From Kangsaoukella pontilimi (lineage in GTDB: Bacteria > Pseudomonadota > Alphaproteobacteria > Rhodobacterales > Rhodobacteraceae), in the NCBI RefSeq assembly GCF_009830125.1, contig NZ_WUPT01000002.1, positions 372,001 to 436,000 of the forward strand: a stretch of 64,000 nt of DNA. Reading direction: 5' to 3'. Every line of letters starts with the position of its first letter. The stretch's first letter is position 1. This document shows, one piece after another, positions 1-8,680 of this stretch. Below the pieces are notes generated by a model, which worked only from the letters and a program-made list of their open reading frames with translations, was not told the origin of the DNA and ran no database searches. The position numbers and the translations under genes are program-made.

Positions 1-539
1 TCCTGCGCCCGTCCATCGTCTTCGGACCCGAGGACGAGTTTTTCAACCGTTTCGCCGCCATGGCGCGGATGAGCCCGGTCGTTCCGCTCTTCGGGGCCGA
101 CACGCGGTTCCAGCCCGTTTATGTCGATGACGTCGCGCATGCTGCCGAACTGGCCGCAACGGGACAGGCTGCGCCGGGCATCTACGAGCTTGGCGGGCCG
201 GACGTGGACACCTTCCGCGAACTGATCCAGCAAATGCTTCAGGTCGTCCGCCGCCGCCGGCTGGTTCTCGGTTTGCCGTTCTGGGTGGGCCGCGCGATGG
301 GCCGTGTGTTCGGCGCTATCCGCGCAGTGACGCTGGGGCTGGCACCCGCGCCGGTGACCGTCGATCAGGTCAAGCAGCTTGCGCGGGACAATGTCGTCTC
401 GGAAGGCGCAAAAGGTCTGGACGATCTCGGCATCCGCCCGACCTCTCTTGAAGCCGTGCTGCCGTCGTATCTGTGGATGTACCGGCCTTCGGGGCAGTAC
501 GCGACACTCAAGGAAAGCGCGCGGAACCTCCGTTCTTAA
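1..539 (+). CDS. NDUFA9-like NAD(P)-binding epimerase family protein (5' truncated)
   Basis: The reading frame is open from base 3 to a TAA at 537-539, so the start lies before the window. The visible part opens with LRPSIVFGPEDEFFNRFAAM. This is the active-site-distal part of the atypical short-chain dehydrogenases of the complex I NDUFA9 family, which bind NADP(H) without known catalysis. The typical FQPVYVDDVA motif and an ELGGPD segment follow. The 178 visible residues would be about the C-terminal half of a roughly 320-residue protein. It converges on uppP and the two genes share the palindromic stop TTAA. The assignment to NDUFA9-like rather than to another extended SDR rests on motif recognition from memory. 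Confidence 0.8.
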   Translation, partial: LRPSIVFGPEDEFFNRFAAMARMSPVVPLFGADTRFQPVYVDDVAHAAELAATGQAAPGIYELGGPDVDTFRELIQQMLQVVRRRRLVLGLPFWVGRAMGRVFGAIRAVTLGLAPAPVTVDQVKQLARDNVVSEGAKGLDDLGIRPTSLEAVLPSYLWMYRPSGQYATLKESARNLRS

Positions 540-1339
540 GCGTAGGCGTAGATCAGGAGCGCGATGCCGAGGAACACTCGGTATATAACGTACGGCGTAA
601 AGCTGACGCTTCTCAGCAGCCGCATCATGAATGCGAGCGCGCCAAGGGCCGCAAGGAACGCGAAGGCGGCGGCAATGGCCGCCTCGCCCAGGGCCGGACC
701 ATTCAGATGCGCGACAGCGTCCGCGCCGACCAGCACGCCCGATGCCATGATCGTCGGGATTGACATGAGCATGGCGAGTTTGGCGGCGTCGGCCCTCTGG
801 TAGCCCAGGATCCGTCCAGCCGAGATCGTGACGCCGGAGCGGGACGTGCCTGGCACGAGAGCCAGCATCTGCCACAGGCCCATCACCAACGCATCGCGAA
901 GCGACCAGCCCTCTGCCGACTTCTCCGTCTCGCCCCGACGATCCGTCCAGAACAATACGAATCCGAAAATGAGCGTTGACCAGCCGATGATTTCGACCGA
1001 GCGCATCAGGGCGTCGAAACCGGTCAGGTGCAGGATAAGACCCGCAAGTACAACAGGCACGGTGGCGATGAAGAGGCAGAGCGCAAGCCAGCTGTCCTGA
1101 TCCTCGATCCGGCCCCGAAAGAGCTTAGGAGCGCCGCGGAACAGCCGCACGGTCTCGGCCCGGAAATAGAGCATCACGGCGCCCAGCGTGCCGACATGAA
1201 CGGCGACATCGATGACCTGACCCTGATCTTGAAGGCCGGTCAGCGCAGGCAAAAGGATCAGGTGTCCTGACGACGAAATCGGCAGGAACTCGGTAATACC
1301 CTGTACGAGGGCCACCAGAATCAGGTGCAGAAGCGGCAT
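536..1339 (-). CDS. uppP: Undecaprenyl-diphosphatase (UppP/BacA)
   Basis: This inner-membrane enzyme dephosphorylates undecaprenyl pyrophosphate to recycle the lipid carrier for peptidoglycan and surface polysaccharides. The 267 residues match the usual length of the family. The first signature, GITEFLPISSSGHL, lies at residues 14-27 with the conserved Glu17 and His26. The second, PGTSRSG, lies at 163-169. Several long hydrophobic segments fit the multi-spanning fold. The gene is monocistronic here, converges on the epimerase, and its start faces the long leader of gltD. Overexpression of this family is known to raise bacitracin tolerance. Confidence 0.95.
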   Translation of the reverse strand: MPLLHLILVALVQGITEFLPISSSGHLILLPALTGLQDQGQVIDVAVHVGTLGAVMLYFRAETVRLFRGAPKLFRGRIEDQDSWLALCLFIATVPVVLAGLILHLTGFDALMRSVEIIGWSTLIFGFVLFWTDRRGETEKSAEGWSLRDALVMGLWQMLALVPGTSRSGVTISAGRILGYQRADAAKLAMLMSIPTIMASGVLVGADAVAHLNGPALGEAAIAAAFAFLAALGALAFMMRLLRSVSFTPYVIYRVFLGIALLIYAYA

Positions 1340-1378
1340 GGGGCTCGTTGCGCTGCAGAATGCCGTTGCTTTCTAACC

Positions 1379-1393
1379 GGCTGAGACTCAGCC
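1379..1393. promoter_or_regulatory. 15-bp palindrome upstream of gltD
   Basis: GGCTGAG-A-CTCAGCC is a perfect inverted repeat with 7-bp arms and a single central base. It lies 40 bp before the uppP start and 169 bp before gltD. The one-base centre suits a dimeric DNA-binding protein better than an RNA hairpin. No regulator can be named. Confidence 0.4.
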
Positions 1394-1432
1394 AAAAAGA
1401 TCTAATTAAGAACCGAATCGGACCTAATTTTG

Positions 1433-1483
1433 TGCTGGTGCAGCATGATTTCGGTTGATGATGCTCAAAATAGTTGAATATAG
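1433..1483 (+). promoter_or_regulatory. Possible gltD promoter with adjacent palindrome
   Basis: TTGATG at 1455-1460 and ATATAG at 1478-1483 are separated by 17 bp. This would give transcription from about 1490 and a leader of roughly 70 nt. Just upstream, TGCTG-GTG-CAGCA at 1433-1445 is a short palindrome containing GGTGCA, loosely like half of an NtrC site. No sigma-54 element (TGGCAC-N5-TTGC) was seen. The prediction is by eye and weak. Confidence 0.35.
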
Positions 1484-1561
1484 GTCAGCATAACTGCCTT
1501 TTCTTTTTCCGCGATCGCTCGTAAGAGGACGCTTCCGAAACCACGACCGGAGTCTGTCGAC

Positions 1562-2995
1562 ATGGCCGAAAATCCCATGCTGAAATTCGTGAATGTCCCG
1601 CGCGACATGCCCGAAAAGCGCGATGCCAGTCAGCGCCGCGAGGATTTCAACGAGATTTATGCCGAATATGCCGACGCCAAGGCCAAGGAGCAGGCCAGCC
1701 GGTGCAGCCAGTGCGGCGTACCCTATTGCCAGTCGCACTGCCCGCTTCACAACAACATTCCTGACTGGCTGATGCTGACGGCTGAAGGCCGGTTGCAGGA
1801 AGCCTATGAGATCAGCCAGGCGACGAATACTTTCCCCGAGATTTGCGGACGTATCTGTCCGCAGGACCGTCTCTGCGAAGGCAACTGCGTGATCGAACAG
1901 TCGGGCCACGGCACCGTCACCATCGGGTCTGTCGAGAAATACATCACCGACACGGCGTGGGAAGAAGGCTGGGTCAAGCCGATCAAGCCGTCTGTCGAGC
2001 GGCCCGAAACCGTCGGGATCATTGGTGCGGGTCCGGGCGGGCTTGCCGCCGCCGATCGCCTGCGCCGCGCGGGCCTGCAGGTCACCGTCTATGACCGTTA
2101 TGACCGCTCGGGCGGGCTGATGACCTATGGCATCCCCGGCTTCAAGCTGGAGAAGGACGTAGTGATGCGCCGTAACAAGCAGCTTGAGGACGGCGGTGTG
2201 ACCTTCGTTCTGAACTGCGACGTGGGCAAGGACATCACCTTCGACGAGATCCGTGCCAAGCATGACGCGGTTCTGATCGCCACCGGCGTCTACAAGAGCC
2301 GCGATCTTCAGGGGCCGGGCTCGGGTGCCGCAGGGATCGTCCGCGCCATCGATTATCTGACCGCGTCGAACCGGAAGAGTTTCGGCGACGAGGTTCCGGA
2401 ATTCGAGTCGGGTGAGCTGAACGCTGAGGGCAAGCGCGTCGTCGTTATCGGCGGCGGCGACACGGCGATGGACTGCGTCCGTACCGCCATCCGGCAGGGC
2501 GCGGAAAGCGTGAAGTGTCTCTATCGCCGTGACCGCGCCAACATGCCGGGTTCGCAGCGCGAGGTGCAGAACGCCGAGGAAGAGGGCGTCGAATTCGTCT
2601 GGCTGTCGGCGCCCAAGGGCTTTTCGGGTGATACGGTCGAAGGTGTCATGGTGCAGAAGATGCGCCTTGGTGCTCCCGACGCTACGGGCCGTCAGGTGCC
2701 GGAACTGATCGAAGGATCGGATTACGTCGAGGACGCCGACCTCGTCATCAAGGCGCTTGGCTTTGAGCCGGAAGACCTGCCCAAGCTCTGGGGCGTCGAT
2801 GGTCTGGACGTAACCCGCTGGGGCACGATCAAGGCCGACTTCCGCACCCACGCCACCAGCCTGGACGGCGTCTATGCCGCCGGTGACATCGTGCGCGGCG
2901 CGTCGCTTGTCGTCTGGGCGATCCGCGACGGCCGCGAGGCGGCGGACGCGATCCTCGATTACGTGGGCAAGGCCGCGAAAGTGGCGGCTGAATAA
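1562..2995 (+). CDS. gltD: Glutamate synthase (NADPH) small subunit
   Basis: GltD takes electrons from NADPH through FAD and Fe-S centres to GltB, which makes two glutamates from glutamine and 2-oxoglutarate. The protein has 477 residues, normal for the family. An N-terminal Fe-S region has Cys48, 51, 56 and 60 and Cys95, 99, 105 and 109. The FAD-binding GAGPGG motif is near residue 155 and the NADPH-binding GGGDTAMD motif near 300. A C-terminal GDIVRGASLVVWAI closes the FAD site. The start ATG at 1562 keeps the conserved N-terminus. gltB follows after 98 bp, so the two are probably co-transcribed. Confidence 0.96.
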   Translation: MAENPMLKFVNVPRDMPEKRDASQRREDFNEIYAEYADAKAKEQASRCSQCGVPYCQSHCPLHNNIPDWLMLTAEGRLQEAYEISQATNTFPEICGRICPQDRLCEGNCVIEQSGHGTVTIGSVEKYITDTAWEEGWVKPIKPSVERPETVGIIGAGPGGLAAADRLRRAGLQVTVYDRYDRSGGLMTYGIPGFKLEKDVVMRRNKQLEDGGVTFVLNCDVGKDITFDEIRAKHDAVLIATGVYKSRDLQGPGSGAAGIVRAIDYLTASNRKSFGDEVPEFESGELNAEGKRVVVIGGGDTAMDCVRTAIRQGAESVKCLYRRDRANMPGSQREVQNAEEEGVEFVWLSAPKGFSGDTVEGVMVQKMRLGAPDATGRQVPELIEGSDYVEDADLVIKALGFEPEDLPKLWGVDGLDVTRWGTIKADFRTHATSLDGVYAAGDIVRGASLVVWAIRDGREAADAILDYVGKAAKVAAE

Positions 2996-3093
2996 GACGG
3001 GTGCAGGCGCGTTCCGCGCCAACCCTTCGCACAACAGATTGACACCCTCGGGCCAGCAAGGCTGTCCCGGCCGGTTGAAGAAGGAAGACTGCG

Positions 3094-6000
3094 ATGACCA
3101 AGTACGATGCAGAATGGGTCCGCGCCGAGGAAGAACGCCGCAAGTGGATGGCTGAGCATTCGCTTTACCGCGACGAGGACGAGCACGCGTCCTGCGGCGT
3201 TGGCCTTGTGGTGTCGATCGACGGGTCGCGTTCGCGGAAGGTCGTGGAAAACGGTATCGACGCGCTGAAGGCCGTGTGGCACCGGGGCGCCGTGGATGCG
3301 GATGGCAAGACCGGCGACGGCGCGGGAATTCACGTGCAAATTCCCTTCAAGTTCTTCGGCGCGCAGATCAAGCGCACCGGTCACGAACCGCGCGAGGGCG
3401 AGCTTCTGGCCGTGGGTCAGGTGTTCCTGCCCCGGACCGATTTCGGCGCGCAGGAAACCTGCCGGACCATCGTGGAAACCGAAATCCTGCGGATGGGGTA
3501 CTATATCTACGGCTGGCGCCACGTGCCGGTCGACACCTCGGTCCTGGGCGAGAAGGCGAACGCGACGCGGCCCGAGATCGAGCAGATCCTGATCTCGAAC
3601 TCGAAGGGTGTCGACGAAGAGACCTTCGAACGCGAGCTCTACGTCATCCGCCGGCGCATCGAGAAGGCGGCGGCTGCGGCGCAGGTGCCGACGCTGTACC
3701 TCTGCTCGCTGTCCTGCCGGTCGATCATCTACAAGGGCATGATGCTGGCCGAGCAGGTGGCCGAATTCTATCCCGACCTGAAGGACGAGCGGTTCGTCAG
3801 CGCCTTTGCGATCTACCACCAGCGCTATTCGACCAACACTTTCCCTCAGTGGTGGCTGGCTCAGCCGTTCCGCATGCTGGCCCATAACGGCGAGATCAAC
3901 ACGCTGAAGGGCAACGTCAACTGGATGAAGAGCCACGAGATCCGGATGGCGTCGAGCTATTTCGGGGAGCTGGCCGAGGACATCAAACCGATCATCGCAA
4001 ATGGCGCGTCTGACTCTGCCGCGCTGGACGCGGTGTTCGAGGTTCTGGTGCGTGCGGGGCGGAATGCGCCCATGGCCAAGACCATGCTGGTGCCCGAATC
4101 GTGGTCGAAGCAGGCCGTCGAACTGCCCGAGGCGTGGCGGGACATGTATTCCTACTGCAACTCGGTGATGGAGCCGTGGGACGGCCCCGCCGCACTTGCC
4201 ATGACCGATGGTCGCTGGGTCTGTGCCGGTCTGGACCGGAATGGCCTTCGCCCGATGCGCTATACGGTCACCGGCGACGGCCTACTGATCGCGGGATCGG
4301 AGACGGGTATGGTTCCGACGGATGAATCCAACGTCGTCGAAAAGGGCGCGCTTGGCCCCGGTCAGATGATCGCGGTCGACATGGCCGACGGCAAGCTCTT
4401 CCACGATACAGAGATTAAGGATGCTCTGGCCGCCAGCCAGCCTTTCGGAGAGTGGGTGGGCAAGATCACCGAGCTTGATGACGAGCTTCAGGGCCTGACC
4501 GAGAAGCCGCTTTTCGAGGGTGCGGAACTTCGCCGCCGTCAGATCGCGGCGGGTTACTCGATTGAAGAGCTGGAGCAGATCCTCGCGCCCATGGCCGAGG
4601 ATGGCAAGGAAACGCTGGCGTCCATGGGTGACGATACGCCGTCTGCGGTGCTGTCCGAAAAGTACCGTCCCCTTAGCCATTTCTTCCGGCAGAATTTCAG
4701 CCAGGTGACGAACCCGCCGATCGATAGTCTGCGGGAATTCCGGGTGATGAGCCTGAAGACCCGCTTCGGCAACCTGAAAAACGTGCTGGATCAGGACTCG
4801 TCCCAGACCGAGATCATTGTTCTGGACAGCCCGTTCGTGGGCAACGCCCAGTTCGACCGTCTGAAGGATGCGTTCAACGCCGACATGGTCGAGATCGACT
4901 GTACCTTCCCGGCGGGCGGCGCGCAGGGGGCGCTGTCCGAGGCGCTTCGCCGCGTCCGGTCCGAGGCCGAGGATGCCGTGCGCTCGGGTGCGGGGCACAT
5001 CGTTCTGACCGACCAGCATCAGGGTGAAGGCAAGGTCGCGATGCCGATGATACTTGCCACCAGCGCGGTGCATTCGTGGCTGACGCGTAAGGGGCTGCGC
5101 ACGTTCTGCTCGCTCAATGTCCGGTCGGCCGAATGCATCGACCCGCATTATTTCGCGGTTCTGATCGGCTGCGGGGCGACCACCGTGAACGCCTATCTGG
5201 CCGAGGACTCGATTGCCGACCGAATTCAGCGCGGCCTGATCGACGGTTCGTTGACCGAGGCGATGGCGCGGTACCGCGCGGCGATCGACGCCGGCCTGCT
5301 GAAGATCATGTCCAAGATGGGGATCAGCGTGATCTCTTCCTATCGTGGCGGTCTGAACTTCGAGGCGGTGGGTCTGAGCCGCGCGATGGTGAACGAGTAT
5401 TTCCCGGGGATGCACTCGCGCATCTCGGGCATCGGCGTCATGGGCCTTCAGCGGAAGGCAGAAGAGGTGCATGGCAAGGGCTTCCTTGGCGACAGCGTTC
5501 TGCCCATCGGCGGCTTTTACAAGGCGCGCCGCTCAGGCGAGACCCATGCTTGGGAAGCGCAGGCGATGCACATGATGCAGGCCGCCTGCACCAATGCGTC
5601 CTACGCGATGTGGAAGCAGTATTCGTCCAAGATGCGGGCGGCGCCGCCGATCCATCTGCGCGACCTTCTCGACATCAAGCCTTTGGGGCCGGAAATCCCG
5701 CTGGACGAGGTGGAAAGCATCACGTCGATCCGGAAGCGGTTCGTGACGCCGGGGATGTCGCTTGGCGCACTCAGCCCCGAGGCGCACAAGACGCTGAACG
5801 TCGCCATGAACCGGATCGGCGCCAAGTCCGACTCGGGAGAGGGCGGCGAGGATCCGGCGCATTTCCACCCCGAGCCCAACGGCGACAACCCGTCGGCCAA
5901 GATCAAACAGGTGGCCTCGGGCCGGTTCGGCGTGACGGCGGAATACCTGAACCAGTGCGAAGAGCTTGAGATCAAGGTCGCGCAGGGTGCCAAGCCCGGT

Positions 6001-7629
6001 GAGGGCGGCCAGTTGCCCGGCATGAAGGTCACCAAGCTAATCGCGCGGCTCCGGCATTCGACGCCCGGCGTGACGCTGATCTCGCCGCCGCCGCACCACG
6101 ATATCTACTCGATCGAGGATCTGGCGCAGCTGATCTACGACCTGAAGCAGATCAACCCGCGCGCCAAAGTGACGGTCAAGCTGGTCGCCGCCTCGGGCGT
6201 CGGCACGATCGCCGCCGGCGTGGCCAAGGCCAAGGCCGATGTGATCCTGATCTCGGGCCATAACGGCGGCACGGGCGCGTCGCCCGCGACGTCGATCAAG
6301 TATGCCGGTCTTCCGTGGGAAATGGGCCTGACCGAGGCGCATCAGGTTCTTGCCATGAACAACCTGCGCGACCGCGTGACTCTCCGCACCGATGGCGGGC
6401 TGCGCACGGGCCGCGACATCGTCATGGCGGCGATGATGGGCGCCGAGGAATACGGCATCGGCACCGCCGCGCTGATCGCCATGGGCTGCATCATGGTCCG
6501 CCAGTGCCAGTCGAACACCTGCCCGGTGGGCGTCTGCACTCAGGACGAGCGGCTCCGCGAGAAGTTCACGGGCACCGCCGACAAGGTGGTCAACCTGATC
6601 ACCTTCTACGCGCAGGAAGTTCGCGAGATCCTCGCCAAGATTGGTGCGCGGTCTCTGGATGACGTGATCGGGCGTGCCGACCTGCTCAGCCAGGTCAGCC
6701 GTGGCTCGGCGCATCTGGACGATCTGGACCTGAACCCGCTTCTGATCACTGTCGATGGGGCGGATCGCATCGTCTACGACCGCGACCGCAAGCGGAACAA
6801 GGTCGGTGACACGCTGGATGCCGAAATCGTCAAGGACGCCAAGCGGTTCCTCGAAGACGGCGAAAAGATGCAGCTGTCCTATGCGGTGCGGAATACCCAC
6901 CGCACCATCGGGACACGTACGTCCAGCCATATCGTCAAGCGCTTCGGGATGCGGAACGCGCTGCAGCGGGATCACCTGACGGTCAAGCTGCAGGGCTCGG
7001 CCGGTCAGTCGCTCGGGGCCTTCGCGGCGCCGGGTCTCCGGCTGGAAGTGTCCGGCGATGCCAACGACTATGTGGGCAAGGGCCTGTCGGGGGGCACCAT
7101 CGTGGTGCGTCCGCCGATGATCTCGCCGCTCAAGGCCAAGGACAACGTCATCATCGGGAATACCGTGCTTTACGGCGCGACCGACGGCCATCTCTTCGCG
7201 GCCGGTCGGGCGGGCGAGCGGTTCGCCGTCCGGAATTCGGGCGCGAAGGTGGTGATCGAGGGCTGCGGTTCGAACGGGTGCGAGTACATGACGGGCGGGA
7301 TCGCGGTCATCCTCGGTTCCATCGGCGCGAATTTCGGTGCCGGTATGACCGGGGGCATGGCCTATCTCTACGATCCCGACGGCAAGGCGCAGGACATGCT
7401 GAACCTCGAGAGCATCGTGACGGTGCCGGTGAACGAAGGCCATTACATGGCCGAGTTGAAGGCGCTGATCGAGATGCACCTTGCAGAGACCGGGTCGAAG
7501 GCCGCCGAGGCGATCCTTCAGCACTGGGACGACGAGAAAGGCAACTTCCTTCAAATCTGCCCGAAGGAAATGCTGAACAAGCTCGACGTGCCGATCGAAG
7601 GGCTGGATATGGCGGTGCCTGCCGAATAA
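3094..7629 (+). CDS. gltB: Glutamate synthase (NADPH) large subunit
   Basis: GltB hydrolyses glutamine in its N-terminal amidotransferase domain and channels the ammonia to 2-oxoglutarate at an FMN site. The length of 1511 residues is typical. A 33-residue propeptide ends before Cys34 (HASCGVGL), the expected N-terminal nucleophile after processing. The 3Fe-4S motif CQSNTCPVGVC is near residue 1140, and the FMN/TIM-barrel segment (SGHNGGTGASP) lies just before it. The C-terminal glycine-rich beta-helix (GANFGAGMTGG) completes the fold. AAGGAAG 7-8 bases upstream supports the start. It is coupled in order and strand with gltD, forming the GOGAT operon for ammonia assimilation. Confidence 0.97.
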   Translation: MTKYDAEWVRAEEERRKWMAEHSLYRDEDEHASCGVGLVVSIDGSRSRKVVENGIDALKAVWHRGAVDADGKTGDGAGIHVQIPFKFFGAQIKRTGHEPREGELLAVGQVFLPRTDFGAQETCRTIVETEILRMGYYIYGWRHVPVDTSVLGEKANATRPEIEQILISNSKGVDEETFERELYVIRRRIEKAAAAAQVPTLYLCSLSCRSIIYKGMMLAEQVAEFYPDLKDERFVSAFAIYHQRYSTNTFPQWWLAQPFRMLAHNGEINTLKGNVNWMKSHEIRMASSYFGELAEDIKPIIANGASDSAALDAVFEVLVRAGRNAPMAKTMLVPESWSKQAVELPEAWRDMYSYCNSVMEPWDGPAALAMTDGRWVCAGLDRNGLRPMRYTVTGDGLLIAGSETGMVPTDESNVVEKGALGPGQMIAVDMADGKLFHDTEIKDALAASQPFGEWVGKITELDDELQGLTEKPLFEGAELRRRQIAAGYSIEELEQILAPMAEDGKETLASMGDDTPSAVLSEKYRPLSHFFRQNFSQVTNPPIDSLREFRVMSLKTRFGNLKNVLDQDSSQTEIIVLDSPFVGNAQFDRLKDAFNADMVEIDCTFPAGGAQGALSEALRRVRSEAEDAVRSGAGHIVLTDQHQGEGKVAMPMILATSAVHSWLTRKGLRTFCSLNVRSAECIDPHYFAVLIGCGATTVNAYLAEDSIADRIQRGLIDGSLTEAMARYRAAIDAGLLKIMSKMGISVISSYRGGLNFEAVGLSRAMVNEYFPGMHSRISGIGVMGLQRKAEEVHGKGFLGDSVLPIGGFYKARRSGETHAWEAQAMHMMQAACTNASYAMWKQYSSKMRAAPPIHLRDLLDIKPLGPEIPLDEVESITSIRKRFVTPGMSLGALSPEAHKTLNVAMNRIGAKSDSGEGGEDPAHFHPEPNGDNPSAKIKQVASGRFGVTAEYLNQCEELEIKVAQGAKPGEGGQLPGMKVTKLIARLRHSTPGVTLISPPPHHDIYSIEDLAQLIYDLKQINPRAKVTVKLVAASGVGTIAAGVAKAKADVILISGHNGGTGASPATSIKYAGLPWEMGLTEAHQVLAMNNLRDRVTLRTDGGLRTGRDIVMAAMMGAEEYGIGTAALIAMGCIMVRQCQSNTCPVGVCTQDERLREKFTGTADKVVNLITFYAQEVREILAKIGARSLDDVIGRADLLSQVSRGSAHLDDLDLNPLLITVDGADRIVYDRDRKRNKVGDTLDAEIVKDAKRFLEDGEKMQLSYAVRNTHRTIGTRTSSHIVKRFGMRNALQRDHLTVKLQGSAGQSLGAFAAPGLRLEVSGDANDYVGKGLSGGTIVVRPPMISPLKAKDNVIIGNTVLYGATDGHLFAAGRAGERFAVRNSGAKVVIEGCGSNGCEYMTGGIAVILGSIGANFGAGMTGGMAYLYDPDGKAQDMLNLESIVTVPVNEGHYMAELKALIEMHLAETGSKAAEAILQHWDDEKGNFLQICPKEMLNKLDVPIEGLDMAVPAE

Positions 7630-7633
7630 CCGC

Positions 7634-7702
7634 GCGGAGGGGCGCTGCCCCTCTGCGCCTTCGGCGCATTCACCCCGAGATATTTCAGAACAGGCGAAGA
7701 GG
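7634..7702. repeat. Intergenic multi-hairpin repeat, copy 1
   Basis: After the gltB stop come two short stem-loops (GAGGGGCGCTGCCCCTC and TGCGCCTTCGGCGCA), then a core reading GAGATATTTCAGAACAGG followed by CGAAG. The same layout recurs near 10.9, 19.2, 21.8, 25.8 and 57.4 kb. It lies between convergent gltB and dgcA, so it may also terminate transcription, although no T-run is present. Confidence 0.65.
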
Positions 7703-7705
7703 CTG

Positions 7706-8671
7706 TCAGCCCCAGAGCGCCGGGTCCGCCGGGTGCAGGCCGTTCTCGTCGTGATGCATAGGGGGCGTTCGGTCTTTCGCCAGAAGGAGCGGGCCGTCGA
7801 GATCCGCGACCTCGGCTCCCTGCGCAACCAGAAGCGCGGGCGCCATGGCAAGCGAAGAGCCGACCATGCAGCCGACCATGATCCGGTAGCCCGCCGCGCT
7901 CGCCGCGTCACGAAGCGCCAGCGCCTCGGTCAGGCCACCCGTCTTGTCTAGCTTGATATTGACCATGTCGTATTTGCCGGCGAGGCCGGGCAGCGAGGCG
8001 CGGTCGTGGCAGCTTTCGTCGGCGCAGACCGGAACGGGGCGTTCAATCTCGGCAAGAAGGTCGTCCTGTCCGGCGGGGAGCGGCTGTTCCACCAGCAGAA
8101 CGCCCAACCGCTTCAGATGGGGCGCGAGGTCGGAATAGACGTCGGCCGTCCAGCCCTCGTTGGCATCGACGATGATGGCGGTGTCGGGGGCGCCCGCGCG
8201 AATGGCTTCGAGCCGCGCCATGTCGCCCTCGCCGCCCAGCTTGATCTTCAGAAGAGGGCGGTGGGCATGGCGCGCCGCGGCGGCCTGCATCCGCTCGGGC
8301 GTGTCGAGCGACAGCGTGTAGGCGGTGGTGACCGGATCAGGCGCTGCGAGGCCCGCAAGCTGCCAGACCGGACGCCCGGCGGTCTTGGCCTCATAGTCCC
8401 AGAATGCGCAATCGACGGCGTTCCGCGCCGCCCCGGAGGGCAGGGCGTTCTGCAAGGCCATACGGTCGATCCCGTCCGGCAGGCCCTCGATCTGGGCCGT
8501 CACGCTGTCCATGCTTTCGCCGTAGCGCGCATAGGGCACGCATTCGCCCTGACCGGTGTGCTGTCCGTCGCTGACGGTGACTGTCAGCACCTCGGCGGCA
8601 TCGCGGGAGCCGCGCGAGATGGTGAAGGTTTCGGCGAGCGGGAAGCGGTCGGCGGTGACGGTGATCTGCAT
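7706..8671 (-). CDS. dgcA: N-acetyl-D-glutamate racemase DgcA (enolase superfamily)
   Basis: DgcA belongs to the muconate-lactonising subgroup of the enolase superfamily. It is described as racemising N-acetyl-D-glutamate so that D-glutamate can be used as L-glutamate. The 321 residues carry the acid-base Lys motif (LKIKLGGEG), the metal ligands in IIVDANEGW, VEQPLP and CADESCHD, and the second Lys in NIKLDKTGG. It was formerly called L-Ala-D/L-Glu epimerase. It lies 9 bp after dgcN on the same strand, so the two are co-transcribed. Choosing Dgc function over dipeptide epimerase rests on the dgcN partner. Confidence 0.88.
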   Translation of the reverse strand: MQITVTADRFPLAETFTISRGSRDAAEVLTVTVSDGQHTGQGECVPYARYGESMDSVTAQIEGLPDGIDRMALQNALPSGAARNAVDCAFWDYEAKTAGRPVWQLAGLAAPDPVTTAYTLSLDTPERMQAAAARHAHRPLLKIKLGGEGDMARLEAIRAGAPDTAIIVDANEGWTADVYSDLAPHLKRLGVLLVEQPLPAGQDDLLAEIERPVPVCADESCHDRASLPGLAGKYDMVNIKLDKTGGLTEALALRDAASAAGYRIMVGCMVGSSLAMAPALLVAQGAEVADLDGPLLLAKDRTPPMHHDENGLHPADPALWG

Positions 8672-8680
8672 GGGTGCCGG

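Noticed and set aside
1424-3034. A 536-codon open frame antisense to gltD, and comparable long antisense frames under gltB and pheT
   Set aside because: Their composition is Arg/His-rich mirror-type sequence of GC-rich coding DNA, without domain motifs. The sense genes are unambiguous.
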